Source of the DNA: CAVSNH01 sp963729275
GTDB taxonomy: Bacteria; Actinomycetota; Acidimicrobiia; Acidimicrobiales; RAAP-2
Assembly (NCBI GenBank): GCA_963729275.1
Contig: CAVSNH010000014.1
Span: forward strand, 248,001 to 312,000
DNA length: 64,000 nucleotides
Direction of reading: 5' to 3'
Shown here: positions 1 through 7,548 of the stretch, one piece after another
How the letters are laid out: each line of letters opens with the position of its first letter
Numbering within the stretch: position 1 is the stretch's first letter
Position numbers and translations under genes: made by a program
Notes under the pieces: generated by a model
What the model was told of the DNA's origin: nothing
The model's database searches: none
What the model saw: the letters and a program-made list of their open reading frames with translations, nothing else

Positions 1-89
1 GCTTGACAGGTAATAGGAGCGTCGTAGCCACACGCGACGTTCGGGGTCACCCTCAGCGCAAGCTGAGCCGATGTTCTGGGACACTCCCT

Positions 90-308
90 CTAGGCGGGTG
101 GAGGGTCTGTCGACGGCGGAATGATCTCGTCGAGTTTCGCTTGGACATCTCGAAGAAGGATCTGAAGATCCTTTCGGAACTCCCGCGACGATGACCCTTG
201 GTTGGCAAGAGCGATCTGCTCCTGAGTGTCCTTTATCGTCTTGCGAAGAGCGTCGGCCTCAGCCTGCTCCTTGGGCGAGAGGACCCTGGGGTAGTCATCT
301 GGAGTCAT
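90..308 (-). CDS. Small hypothetical protein (72 aa)
   Basis: Not recognised. The 72-residue product has a charged, heptad-like middle (residues about 10-60, rich in E, K, Q, L and R) that could form a helical hairpin or short coiled coil, and a Pro-rich tail. It has no signal peptide, membrane span or cysteine. The composition looks protein-like, unlike the Arg/Pro-rich antisense frames around it. No clear Shine-Dalgarno precedes the ATG. It stands alone, facing away from the sigma factor gene downstream. Confidence 0.45.
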   Translation of the reverse strand: MTPDDYPRVLSPKEQAEADALRKTIKDTQEQIALANQGSSSREFRKDLQILLRDVQAKLDEIIPPSTDPPPA

Positions 309-519
309 CCAAATAAAGGCTATCGCCGTGGCCGCCTGGGTTCACCAGGCGACGGCTCCCCGAGCCAGCGATCGGGGCACCTCTACCACCCACTCCCGCC
401 ACGTACCGCCGCCCGGATTGATACATCGTGCGACCGGGCCCCGAGCGCCGGGCTGCCACTGTGCCAGGGCCACGATCGTGGATCGGTGCTTCCACCGCGC
501 GACACTTAGATCGAAGTTG

Positions 520-539
520 CGACCAGGTTTTTCTGGTCG
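520..539. promoter_or_regulatory. Inverted repeat upstream of ECF sigma gene; no gene in 309-576
   Basis: CGACCAG, a six-base GTTTTT loop, then CTGGTCG form a perfect 7-bp stem ending 37 bp before the GTG of the sigma gene. It could be an operator or an RNA hairpin. I see no gene between 309 and 576; the open frames there are Arg/Pro-rich and unconvincing. Confidence 0.35.
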
Positions 540-576
540 AGGTAAGCGTTTCCGGTCATTGTGGGGTTAAGGGGTT

Positions 577-1074
577 GTGAGTCGAGATAACCCAGAGTTC
601 GCCGAGTTCTTCGAGGCGAGCTGGGAACCCTGTCTGCGGGCGGTGGCCGCAAGCACCGGCAACATGACGCTGGCCGAGGACCAGACCGCCGAGGCCTTCG
701 CCCGGGCCTACGCGTCCTGGCACAAGATCCGCCATCATCCAGCCCCGAGGGCCTGGATAGTCCGCACCGCGCTCAACGCCGGGGCGTCCTGGTGGCACCG
801 GCGTAGCAAGGAAACTGCGTTGACCAGTCTTGACATCGCGGCAGTTGACAGCCCGGGGACCGGCTTGGACGCTGTCGTGCTCACAGCGCTCCGCCGCCTG
901 CCAGCCCGCCAGCGGGAGGTCATCGCGCTGCGTGTCTTCCTCGACCTGGACATCGAAACGACCGCCAGGCAACTCGGCATCGCGCCGGGAACCGTCCGGG
1001 CTCACTTATCACGAGCCACGACAGCCCTTCGCAGCGAAGACGCCCTCGCAACGACCACGGAGGTCAAACTATGA
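577..1074 (+). CDS. ECF-type RNA polymerase sigma factor
   Basis: A 165-aa extracytoplasmic-function sigma factor that would redirect RNA polymerase to a stress or envelope regulon. Region 2 lies at residues about 8-75 (AEDQTAEAFARAYASW is the typical helix). Region 4 is at about 100-150, with the helix-turn-helix ending LGIAPGTVRAHLSRA. The GTG start follows a G-rich AAGGGG stretch, although the spacing is short. The stop overlaps the next start as ATGA, so it is translationally coupled to a one-span membrane protein, the usual sigma/anti-sigma arrangement. Its target promoters are unknown. Confidence 0.88.
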   Translation: MSRDNPEFAEFFEASWEPCLRAVAASTGNMTLAEDQTAEAFARAYASWHKIRHHPAPRAWIVRTALNAGASWWHRRSKETALTSLDIAAVDSPGTGLDAVVLTALRRLPARQREVIALRVFLDLDIETTARQLGIAPGTVRAHLSRATTALRSEDALATTTEVKL

Positions 1075-1757
1075 ACCACGACGACAACCCGATCGACAGC
1101 GCCTTGGCACTGGATCTGCGCGACGCCCTGTCTGAACTGGCCGTCCCCGACCGGCCACCGCTGACGACGATCACGAGCAGGGGACGCGCCCACCAGCGGC
1201 GGCGGCTCGCCGGCTTCGCCGCTACCGCTGCCGTGGCGGCCGCGGCACTGGCAGTCACGCTGACTGGTGCTCTCGGTGCGAGCCCTGTCCAGAACACGGC
1301 CGGAATCCACACCGCAGCCTCCGCTCATAGCCCGGCCACGATCCCGGCCCCAGCCTTCATCCTCACGAGCAATGTCAACGGCACCGACACGCTAACCCTG
1401 ACCATGAATCAGATACTCGATCCCGCCACCCTCCAGCAGGCACTCACCCAACACGGCATCCCGGCTCTGGTCAAGGCCGACACTTACTGCACCTCCAACC
1501 CCGCGCCACCCGACCCGGTTAGCGCCGGCGTCCTGTCCACCCAGCTACCCAGCGGGGTGCCTCACACAATGGTGCCAGCGCCAAACGGCCCAGCACCCAG
1601 TGAGGTGCAGCAGATGGCCGCCCACACCGAGACAGTGATCAATCCTGCGGCCATGCCCTCTGGGACCGAGCTGTTCTTCGGCTACTCCAACAGCATCCAC
1701 GCAGTGTCCACCGACCTCATCTACACCAACTCTTATACCTGCAGCAGAAATCCGTAG
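1071..1757 (+). CDS. Single-span membrane protein, probable anti-sigma partner
   Basis: A 228-aa protein with an N-terminal cytoplasmic segment (residues 1-45), one Ala/Val-rich transmembrane helix (about 47-69) preceded by RRR, and an exported Thr/Pro/Ala-rich domain with two cysteines. A GGAGG ribosome-binding site (1059-1063) lies inside the end of the sigma gene. I see no zinc anti-sigma HXXXCXXC motif. The anti-sigma role is therefore inferred from topology and the 4-bp overlap with the sigma gene; the outer domain is not recognised and may be the sensor. Confidence 0.7.
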   Translation: MNHDDNPIDSALALDLRDALSELAVPDRPPLTTITSRGRAHQRRRLAGFAATAAVAAAALAVTLTGALGASPVQNTAGIHTAASAHSPATIPAPAFILTSNVNGTDTLTLTMNQILDPATLQQALTQHGIPALVKADTYCTSNPAPPDPVSAGVLSTQLPSGVPHTMVPAPNGPAPSEVQQMAAHTETVINPAAMPSGTELFFGYSNSIHAVSTDLIYTNSYTCSRNP

Positions 1758-2219
1758 CCGGGCGCAGTCGAGACAAACAGATCGAAGTGTTCGGCCAACG
1801 GCCGACCCTTTGGGTCCGCTGACCAACGGGCGTTGCGGAAAATGGCTTGGGTACGGTGCCCCTCAAGTGATGCGATGAAGGAGCGGGGCCTCCGCTCCCT
1901 GTGAAAGTGGAGGCCCGCGATGAGTGCCGACCTTCTGTACGAATCCGCTGCCCCGCCGAACCGCCCATGCAGTCCAGCTGGAGTAGCCCCTGTTGTCGAC
2001 CTCATCCCCACTCCCTCCATCATGCACACGCAATGCGAGGGAGCGCGTGTTCGCGACGATTTCGAGGCACATTGAGCGCCTTTAGCCGCTGGAACGTGCC
2101 GGATACCGCCTTGGGTGCCGGTGTCCCACCCGTGCGGGTCAGTGGCAGTTAGCGACCGGTGGTATGGGACAGGCGCTCGGTGCGTGAGGTCGTGGGTGCC
2201 GGTTCGCTACCCTCGCCCC
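1758..2219. other. Non-coding stretch with two alternative hairpins
   Basis: No convincing gene. Positions 1880-1898 form a perfect 7-bp stem (GGAGCGG/CCGCTCC, 5-nt loop). The same strand can instead pair GGGCCTCC (1886-1893) with GGAGGCCC (1909-1916). The two folds exclude each other, as in an attenuator, but no T-run or downstream leader peptide is evident. It may simply be the end of the sigma operon transcript. Confidence 0.3.
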
Positions 2220-2687
2220 ATGCCCAAAGTTCTCGTCACTGGGATGTCAGGCACCGGAAAATCTTCTGCACTCCGGGTCCTCGCTGCACGGGGACATCGA
2301 ACTGTTGACACCGACACCGACGAGTGGAGCTACTGGGTCACTTTGCCCGATGGTTCACCGGACTGGATATGGCGAGAGGACGCAGTGAACGATCTTCTCC
2401 GGAGTCATGTCGACGGAAGACTCTTCGTTGCTGGGTGCAAGACGAACCAAGGACGGTTCTATGCCGAGTTCGACCACGTCGCTCTGCTCAGCGCACCGGT
2501 CGATGTGCTCTTCACAAGGATCGCAGCACGCAGTGACAACCCGTACGGGAAGTCGTCTGCCGAACGAGAGATGATCCTTCGCCATGTCGCAGAGGTGGAG
2601 CCTCTGCTTCGGGCATCGGCCACGATCGAGATCGACGCCTCTGTGCCGCTCGAAGACGTGGTCAGTCAACTTGAGCAACTCGGCTGA
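2220..2687 (+). CDS. P-loop nucleotide kinase-like protein
   Basis: A 155-aa ATP-binding protein of the AAA_33/shikimate-kinase-like kind. The Walker A motif GMSGTGKSS lies at residues 7-15, at the usual distance from the start, followed by a TDTDEW segment. I chose the ATG at 2220 because the P-loop then begins where it should; the frame stays open 35 codons upstream but reads as non-protein. Such proteins phosphorylate small molecules or nucleotides; the substrate is not evident. It stands alone, with no operon partner. Confidence 0.75.
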   Translation: MPKVLVTGMSGTGKSSALRVLAARGHRTVDTDTDEWSYWVTLPDGSPDWIWREDAVNDLLRSHVDGRLFVAGCKTNQGRFYAEFDHVALLSAPVDVLFTRIAARSDNPYGKSSAEREMILRHVAEVEPLLRASATIEIDASVPLEDVVSQLEQLG

Positions 2688-2806
2688 GGCGGGTTATCCA
2701 CACGCCCCGATGTGCCGTTGCGGGGCAGGCAATAGCCGCCGGAGCGGTGAGCGACTCCGCCTTCCCACCGCGCCCGAGGTCGTGGGTGTAACGGCCCCCG
2801 GGACCG

Positions 2807-3085
2807 TTCCCGCAGTTCGCCACCACACGAGCCGGCCGACGCCCGGCCGATAAGCTCAACGAGCTCACGCCACGGGAGCTCGAGGTCCTCCGTTGCCTGG
2901 CCACCGGGCTGAGCAACAGCGAGATCGCCGACACACTGACCGTGAGCGAGACGACCGTCAAGACGCATGTCACCCGGATACTGATGAAACTGCGACTGCG
3001 AGATCGCGTTCAGGCGGTCGTCTACGCCTACGAGACGGGCCTGGTCAACCCCGGCCACCACCCTTCCAACTCCGCCCACACCTGA
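2807..3085 (+). pseudogene. Remnant of NarL/LuxR-family response regulator (DNA-binding end only)
   Basis: An open stretch after a stop at 2789-2791 encodes a textbook LuxR helix-turn-helix: LTPRELEVLRCLATGLSN, then NSEIADTLTVSETTVKTHV, ending with a TGA at 3083. No ATG or plausible start precedes it and no receiver domain is found upstream. This is therefore the C-terminal third of a two-component regulator whose phosphoacceptor part has been lost. Linker-like sequence may begin near 2807. It sits among other scars in the accessory 5 kb. Confidence 0.7.
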
Positions 3086-3093
3086 CGGCACCC

Positions 3094-3127
3094 CAACGAG
3101 GACTCGATTCCAACGAGGACTCGATTC
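3094..3127. repeat. Perfect 17-bp tandem duplication in a gene-free gap (3086-3361)
   Basis: CAACGAGGACTCGATTC occurs twice without a break (3094-3110 and 3111-3127). A shorter 7-bp repeat, GGTAGAC, runs 2.7 times at 3276-3294. Between them, the frame ending at 3198 reads like the tail of a protein (LFSNPAELRERLRTLFG), but it has no start of its own, so I do not call a gene. The stretch looks like degraded coding DNA. Confidence 0.6.
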
Positions 3128-3379
3128 TGGGTGGAGAAGACGATCTCTTTTCAAACCCGGCTGAGTTGCGGGAACGGCTACGGACGTTGTTCGGCTGAGC
3201 AGCCAGGCCAACGCCTGTCTCCGCGTGTTGTGCAGATGATGAGGACCCCCTCCACCGTCGACCAGAGATCGAGGCGGTAGACGGTAGACGGTAGTTATTG
3301 CCTGCCCTCCACCGGCACGTCAGGGCAAGCCTGTGGACCGATTTTCGAACTTTCGAGGGACTTGCGGACACTATTAAGT

Positions 3380-3955
3380 GTGCCCGCGCTCTCCGAAGCT
3401 ACCGATGGCGACCTCCTGACGCTGGCTGGGAGCGAACCGGAGGCCTTCGGCGAGCTGTTTAAGCGGCATTCGCGCTCTGTCTATGCCTACTGCGCTCGAC
3501 GGACCGGCAACCTCGATCTCGCCGAGGATCTGACCAGCGTCGTATTCATAGAGGCGTTCCGACGGCGCCGCAAGCTGCGGCTCTCGAACACGAGCGCACT
3601 GCCCTGGCTTATCGGTGTGGCCAACAACGTCGTTCGAAACGCTGATCGCTCGCTGCGACGTTATCGATCGGCGCTCGATCGCATTCCGGTCCCGACAAAC
3701 GGCGCCAGTTCCGAAGAGGACACGATCTCACGCCTCGAGGCACAAGAGGCACTTGCCCGGTCGCTCAAAGCGATCTCGGCGCTTACCCAAGGAGAAAAAG
3801 AAGTCGTCTTCCTCGTCCTGTGGAGCGAGCTCACCTACTCAGACGCGGCAACGGCGCTCGATATCCCGATCGGCACCGTCCGCTCTCGTCTGGCCAGCGC
3901 CCGTTCCAAGTTCAAGGAATCTGCCCCCGTCGCCTCGACACCCATCGCTCAATAA
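3380..3955 (+). CDS. ECF-type RNA polymerase sigma factor
   Basis: A sigma-70 family ECF factor of about 191 residues. Region 2 includes AYCARRTGNLDLAEDLTS; region 4 ends DIPIGTVRSRLASARSKF. Two starts are possible. TTG at 3362 follows GAGGGA with short spacing. GTG at 3380 gives the usual N-terminus for the family and follows TATTAA, which might be a promoter -10 giving a nearly leaderless message. I prefer 3380. A membrane protein gene follows 14 bp later with its own AAAGGAAG site. Region 4.2 differs from that of the sigma at 577, so the targets are probably distinct. Confidence 0.87.
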   Translation: MPALSEATDGDLLTLAGSEPEAFGELFKRHSRSVYAYCARRTGNLDLAEDLTSVVFIEAFRRRRKLRLSNTSALPWLIGVANNVVRNADRSLRRYRSALDRIPVPTNGASSEEDTISRLEAQEALARSLKAISALTQGEKEVVFLVLWSELTYSDAATALDIPIGTVRSRLASARSKFKESAPVASTPIAQ

Positions 3956-3969
3956 GAAAGGAAGCGCCA

Positions 3970-4764
3970 ATGAACGACCTCGAGACCCCACCCGTCCCTA
4001 CCCTGAGTGATTTCCGACTATCGACTCGACAGGAACACCTCGTGCAGGAGATCGCTGGCCGCCGCCGAAGCCGACGGAGAGGAGGCCTGGCGCTAGGCGG
4101 TGGTGTCCTTGTCGCGGGCGGCGCCACGTCGATCTTGCTCGTCCTTGCCGGTCCGGGAACCGCCAACGCGTTTGCAGCCTGGACTCCATCGCCGACGACG
4201 CCAGCGCCTGGCCAAGTATCGAGCGCCGAGGCGACATGCAAGGCCGGGGTGAGCGCACCGCCATCCGACAAAACGCCACCGGGATTGCCCGGGGGAGCGA
4301 CCCAAGTGTCGCTCGTCGACACCCGCGGACCCTTCACGCTGGTCTTGTTCGGGGCAAACACTTCTACAGCCCTCATGTGCGTCAGCGGCCCGTCGATCAA
4401 TTCCAGCGGGCAGGCCAACTCGCAAATGAGGGAGATCGGTAGCCAGCCGGCGTTGCCCGAGGGTGGCCAGATCGCCGTCGACCGACTCCAAGCCGACTCA
4501 GCCGACGGTCAGGCCTACACGATCGCCGAAGGCTCGGTCGGCTCGGGCGTGACGGCCGCGACGTTGGTGCTGAGCGATGGCTCGGACGTCGTCACCAGTA
4601 TCGGCAACGGTGTCTTCCTTGCCTGGTGGCCAGGTAGTGCTGTCGTCACTTCCGCGACGTTGACCACGGCTGCGGGAGCGACAACCCAGCCGATTCACCT
4701 TCCGATGCTAGGCACCCGCGGTTCCGGCAACAGCGTCGAGCGAACCGTACGCACCAGCCAGTGA
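3970..4764 (+). CDS. Single-span membrane protein paired with ECF sigma factor
   Basis: A 264-aa product. Residues 1-38 are cytoplasmic and end in a very basic run (RRRSRRRGG), residues 40-61 form one membrane helix, and the rest (about 200 aa) is exported, Thr/Pro/Gly-rich and has two cysteines. The start at 3970 is set by AAAGGAAG upstream; a longer frame from 3820 is only overlap with the sigma gene. It resembles the partner of the sigma at 577 in layout, not in sequence. The anti-sigma function is inferred from position. Confidence 0.65.
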   Translation: MNDLETPPVPTLSDFRLSTRQEHLVQEIAGRRRSRRRGGLALGGGVLVAGGATSILLVLAGPGTANAFAAWTPSPTTPAPGQVSSAEATCKAGVSAPPSDKTPPGLPGGATQVSLVDTRGPFTLVLFGANTSTALMCVSGPSINSSGQANSQMREIGSQPALPEGGQIAVDRLQADSADGQAYTIAEGSVGSGVTAATLVLSDGSDVVTSIGNGVFLAWWPGSAVVTSATLTTAAGATTQPIHLPMLGTRGSGNSVERTVRTSQ

Positions 4765-4806
4765 CAGGCGAGTCGTTCTCTTGTCAGCCGCCCGAACGAC
4801 GGGTAA

Positions 4807-4825
4807 GGCCCCCGAAGCGGGGTCC
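4807..4825. terminator. Candidate hairpin after the sigma/membrane-protein operon
   Basis: CCCCG-AAG-CGGGG forms a 5-bp stem with a 3-nt loop, extended by two outer G-C pairs after one mismatch. It lies about 40 bp past the stop at 4764. There is no T-run, as is common in GC-rich actinobacteria, so termination is only a suggestion. Confidence 0.35.
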
Positions 4826-4845
4826 GGGACAAGTCCTGGTTTGGG

Positions 4846-4869
4846 TGCGCTTCGAATTGCGCTTCGAAT
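4846..4869. repeat. Perfect 12-bp tandem repeat beside the tRNA scar
   Basis: TGCGCTTCGAAT occurs twice head-to-tail, 80 bp before a truncated tRNA gene. Short direct repeats next to an att core can be arm-type integrase or excisionase sites. That reading is inference. Confidence 0.55.
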
Positions 4870-4949
4870 GGCTGAATTTCACAACGTCAACGTAGCGCTC
4901 AACGGTCTCCGGGGAGTACCACTTTTTGGCCTCTGAACTGGCCTTTCAG

Positions 4950-4991
4950 TGGAGGTGAAGGGACTCGAACCCTCGGCCTCTACATTGCGAA
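4950..4991 (-). tRNA. 3' half of tRNA-Ala(CGC), probable attachment-site scar
   Basis: Read on the minus strand, this is an exact tRNA 3' half. It has the anticodon loop TTCGCAA, a 5-nt stem strand TGTAG, variable loop AGGCC, T arm GAGGG-TTCGAGT-CCCTT, acceptor strand CACCTCC and discriminator A. T at position 70 fits the G3:U70 identity pair of tRNA-Ala. The sequence 5' of the anticodon loop cannot pair with TGTAG, and no D arm or 5' acceptor strand exists. The break therefore lies at the anticodon loop, a classic crossover point for tyrosine integrases. No CCA is encoded. Confidence 0.75.
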
Positions 4992-5178
4992 CCCAGATCG
5001 AGGCACCCTTTCACCTGGTGGTGATCGAGTAACTGCAGCCAGACCGCAGATTCGGTCGACCATAAGTGACCGCGATTTGCCCCTGTTTTCGGTGACTACG
5101 CGCACGGATCGCGCACACAGAATCCGAATTCCTGCCTGCCCACATCAGACGCCACCCGCGGTCTAGGTCTAGGCCAAG

Positions 5179-5310
5179 GTGCTCGAGGTGCGCCCAGTCC
5201 ATCCCGATTGGCGGCCGCTGACCATCTTGAATCGTCTGATCCGGGCCGGCATCGAGCCATTGCCCTCCCGATCGGCGATTTATCGGGCCTTGGTGCGCCA
5301 TCTACCCATC
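5179..5310 (+). mobile_element. IS481-like transposase fragment
   Basis: About 44 codons encode the second helix-turn-helix of IS481/IS3-group transposases: HPDWRPLTILNRL followed by IEPLPSRSAIYRALVRH. In intact elements this follows an N-terminal HTH and precedes a DDE catalytic core; both are absent. A stop at 5170 closes the frame upstream. It lies 190 bp from the tRNA scar. I see no other gene between 4765 and 5377, and no terminal inverted repeats. Confidence 0.65.
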
Positions 5311-5377
5311 GGCTCAAGCCTCGAAGACCGTAGGCGACGCTTCCGGAAGCGGTGTCAGCCCCGGAGCCCAGATGTGG

Positions 5378-7507
5378 TCAGTGCCACACGGGGAGGCTCG
5401 AACCCGACGAGCTTTCGGCCAGTTCGGACGAATAGACGACGTGGCAGTCCTTGCCGCTCGCCTTCGCCCGATAGAGGGCCAGATCGGCGTCGCGGAGCAT
5501 CTCGTCGGCAGACGGCCGGTCACCCACCGCGATGCCCATGCTGGCCGTCACCCACAGCTCCTGACGCGATCCACCGCATAAGCGGAAGGGGCGCCGGATC
5601 TCCCGCATGACACGCTCGGCGATCGCCTCTGGTCCGGCGTCGAGACACTCGCCTTCGAGGACGGCGACGAATTCGTCGCCGCCGATCCGGCCCACGGTGT
5701 CGCCGGAGCGGAGCACGCCGTGCAGACGCCCGCCGAGCTGGTTGAGGATCTCGTCGCCGGCAGCGTGGCCAAGGGTGTCGTTGATCTCCTTGAAGCCGTC
5801 GAGGTCGATGAACAGCGCAGCGACGTCATGGCCGAGTCGCCGGCCGCGGGACAACGCCTGTTCGAGGCTCTGGATCATCAATGCCCGGTTTCCGAGTCCG
5901 GTCAGCTCGTCGTGGAGTGCCTGGTGTCGGATCCTTGCCACCAGGCGCGCGTTGCCCAGCGCGACGGCGCCTTGAGCGGCGATACCGCGGAGCGCGTCGT
6001 TCAGACCGTTGCTCTCACGGAGGCGTTCCGGTCCCTTCATCACCGACACCACGAGACACCCCAGCATCTCCTCGTTTGCGGTCATCGGCACGGTGGCCGC
6101 CGCCACTGGAATCTGGTCAGTGGGCAGCCCGTGCGCCAAGCAGACGGCCGTCGTACCTTCGGCGTCGAGATAGTCAAGGTCGGGGCCGAGCGCGTCGAGG
6201 TCGCTCGACCGAAGGGTGCCTTGGCGGAGCCGTGCCTCGACCCGGGCCGGGAACCCGTCGGCCCCGCCCACAAGAACCCTGTCCGTCTCGGTCAGGAGGA
6301 CGAGCGATCGGTCGCAGTCGACGACCCGCCGGATGGACTCGGCCAGCTGCGTCGCAATCTGCTCCGGGCCCGACAGGGCGGCCAGGTCCCGTGACAGCTC
6401 GAGCAGAGTGGCCGAGGTGGTCGCTTCACGCCGTGCCTCGTCGAGTGCGGTAGCAGAGTCGAGCGCCGCCGCCGCCAGTGCCGCGTAGGAGGCGAACACC
6501 CGCCGCTCCTGCTCGAGGTACTCCCGGCTGCCCGGGTCGACAGCCGCCAACCAGCCGTAGCGAGTTCGGTTCGACGCGACCTCGACACACAACCGGCCCG
6601 GGGCGGTCCGGCCCTCCGGTTCCAGCAGCTCGGCTCCGATTCGACCGGCCTCGGCGGGGTCCACCCCTTGCGCCAACAGCCTCGGTCGGATCGGCAGGCG
6701 AGGATCGGTCACGAGGACGTAACAGGGTGCATACATCGATCGGGACGCTGCCTCGAGCACCCGGCTGAGTCCGGCATCGGGGTCGGGCGCCGAGACGAGG
6801 TCGGCCACCGTCTGCTGGATGGCGGCGAGCCGAGACTCCAACAAGTGCGATCGGGTCTCGAAATAAAGCCGCTCCTGCTCGGCACGATGCTCCTCGTCCT
6901 CCGTCCAGCGAAGCCGAAAGGTGCAGCACTCGTCGCCAGAACAGCAACAGGTTTCTTCGACGGCGTCTCCGGCGGGCAGCCCGAAGAGCCGGGGCAGCAA
7001 CGAGAGGACGCCGGTCTCGAATGCACAGAACTCGGGGAAGGAGTCGAAGCCCTCCGTGAACCACGTCCGAACGAGCCATTCATCGGGGGTCACCTCTTCG
7101 CCGCTCATGTGTCGGACGGTGGAGAGGCCGAAGGCCGAGTCGGTACTGAGGGCGGCCCGGAGAAGCGAGCTCGGTGATCCGAGGTCCTGGAGGGACTGTG
7201 CCAGCTCCGCGCTGGATCCGGAGTCGACCGGTGTTGCCAGTGCCGCGTCGGTCAACGATGACGGGCCGTCGAGCATCGATGCCGTCGCCTCGAACAGTCG
7301 GCGGATCTGGTCGTAGGACGCCCACACGGCGTCGTCGAGGAGCACCTCGATGGGCCGATCCTCACCGGCGAAGGCGAGGACCCGACGGAGCACCTCGGCG
7401 TCATGCCGCTCGCGAAGGAACTGCACCACCATTCGGACGTAGACGCCGCTGAACTGACGCTCCCGGTCCCCGTCCATCCCCTTCTCATCGGCTGATCGGA
7501 GGCCCAT
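5378..7507 (-). CDS. Diguanylate cyclase (GGDEF) with sensory N-terminus
   Basis: A 709-aa protein predicted to make cyclic di-GMP from two GTP. The C-terminal 170 residues are a GGDEF domain: DELTGLGNRALM at its start, the signature GRIGGDEF at about 606-613, and the inhibitory I-site RSGD exactly five residues before GGDEF. There is no EAL domain. Residues 1-190 hold a Cys-rich module ending CCCSGDECCTF, like the V4R/heme-NO-binding-like sensors; residues about 210-520 look like two GAF-type folds. No membrane span is seen. The ATG at 7507 or 7477 could start it; the frame continues further up but overlaps the TetR gene and reads as noise. It ends 41 bp past the TetR gene, probably co-transcribed. 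Confidence 0.85.
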   Translation of the reverse strand: MGLRSADEKGMDGDRERQFSGVYVRMVVQFLRERHDAEVLRRVLAFAGEDRPIEVLLDDAVWASYDQIRRLFEATASMLDGPSSLTDAALATPVDSGSSAELAQSLQDLGSPSSLLRAALSTDSAFGLSTVRHMSGEEVTPDEWLVRTWFTEGFDSFPEFCAFETGVLSLLPRLFGLPAGDAVEETCCCSGDECCTFRLRWTEDEEHRAEQERLYFETRSHLLESRLAAIQQTVADLVSAPDPDAGLSRVLEAASRSMYAPCYVLVTDPRLPIRPRLLAQGVDPAEAGRIGAELLEPEGRTAPGRLCVEVASNRTRYGWLAAVDPGSREYLEQERRVFASYAALAAAALDSATALDEARREATTSATLLELSRDLAALSGPEQIATQLAESIRRVVDCDRSLVLLTETDRVLVGGADGFPARVEARLRQGTLRSSDLDALGPDLDYLDAEGTTAVCLAHGLPTDQIPVAAATVPMTANEEMLGCLVVSVMKGPERLRESNGLNDALRGIAAQGAVALGNARLVARIRHQALHDELTGLGNRALMIQSLEQALSRGRRLGHDVAALFIDLDGFKEINDTLGHAAGDEILNQLGGRLHGVLRSGDTVGRIGGDEFVAVLEGECLDAGPEAIAERVMREIRRPFRLCGGSRQELWVTASMGIAVGDRPSADEMLRDADLALYRAKASGKDCHVVYSSELAESSSGSSLPVWH

Positions 7508-7548
7508 CTTGACCGAAAAACCCCACTGGCCAGGAGAAGGACCCCAGG

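Noticed and set aside
1901..2152. Small plus-strand gene of 83 codons
   Set aside because: Cys/His/Arg/Pro-rich noise with no ribosome site, lying across the hairpin region.
2893..3198. 101-codon frame over the LuxR remnant
   Set aside because: Its first two-thirds is an out-of-frame reading of the LuxR domain; only the last 25 residues look protein-like, and they have no start.
4950..5035. A complete tRNA on the minus strand
   Set aside because: The bases 5' of the anticodon loop do not pair with its 3' stem, and no D arm or acceptor 5' strand can be found, so only a half gene is supported.
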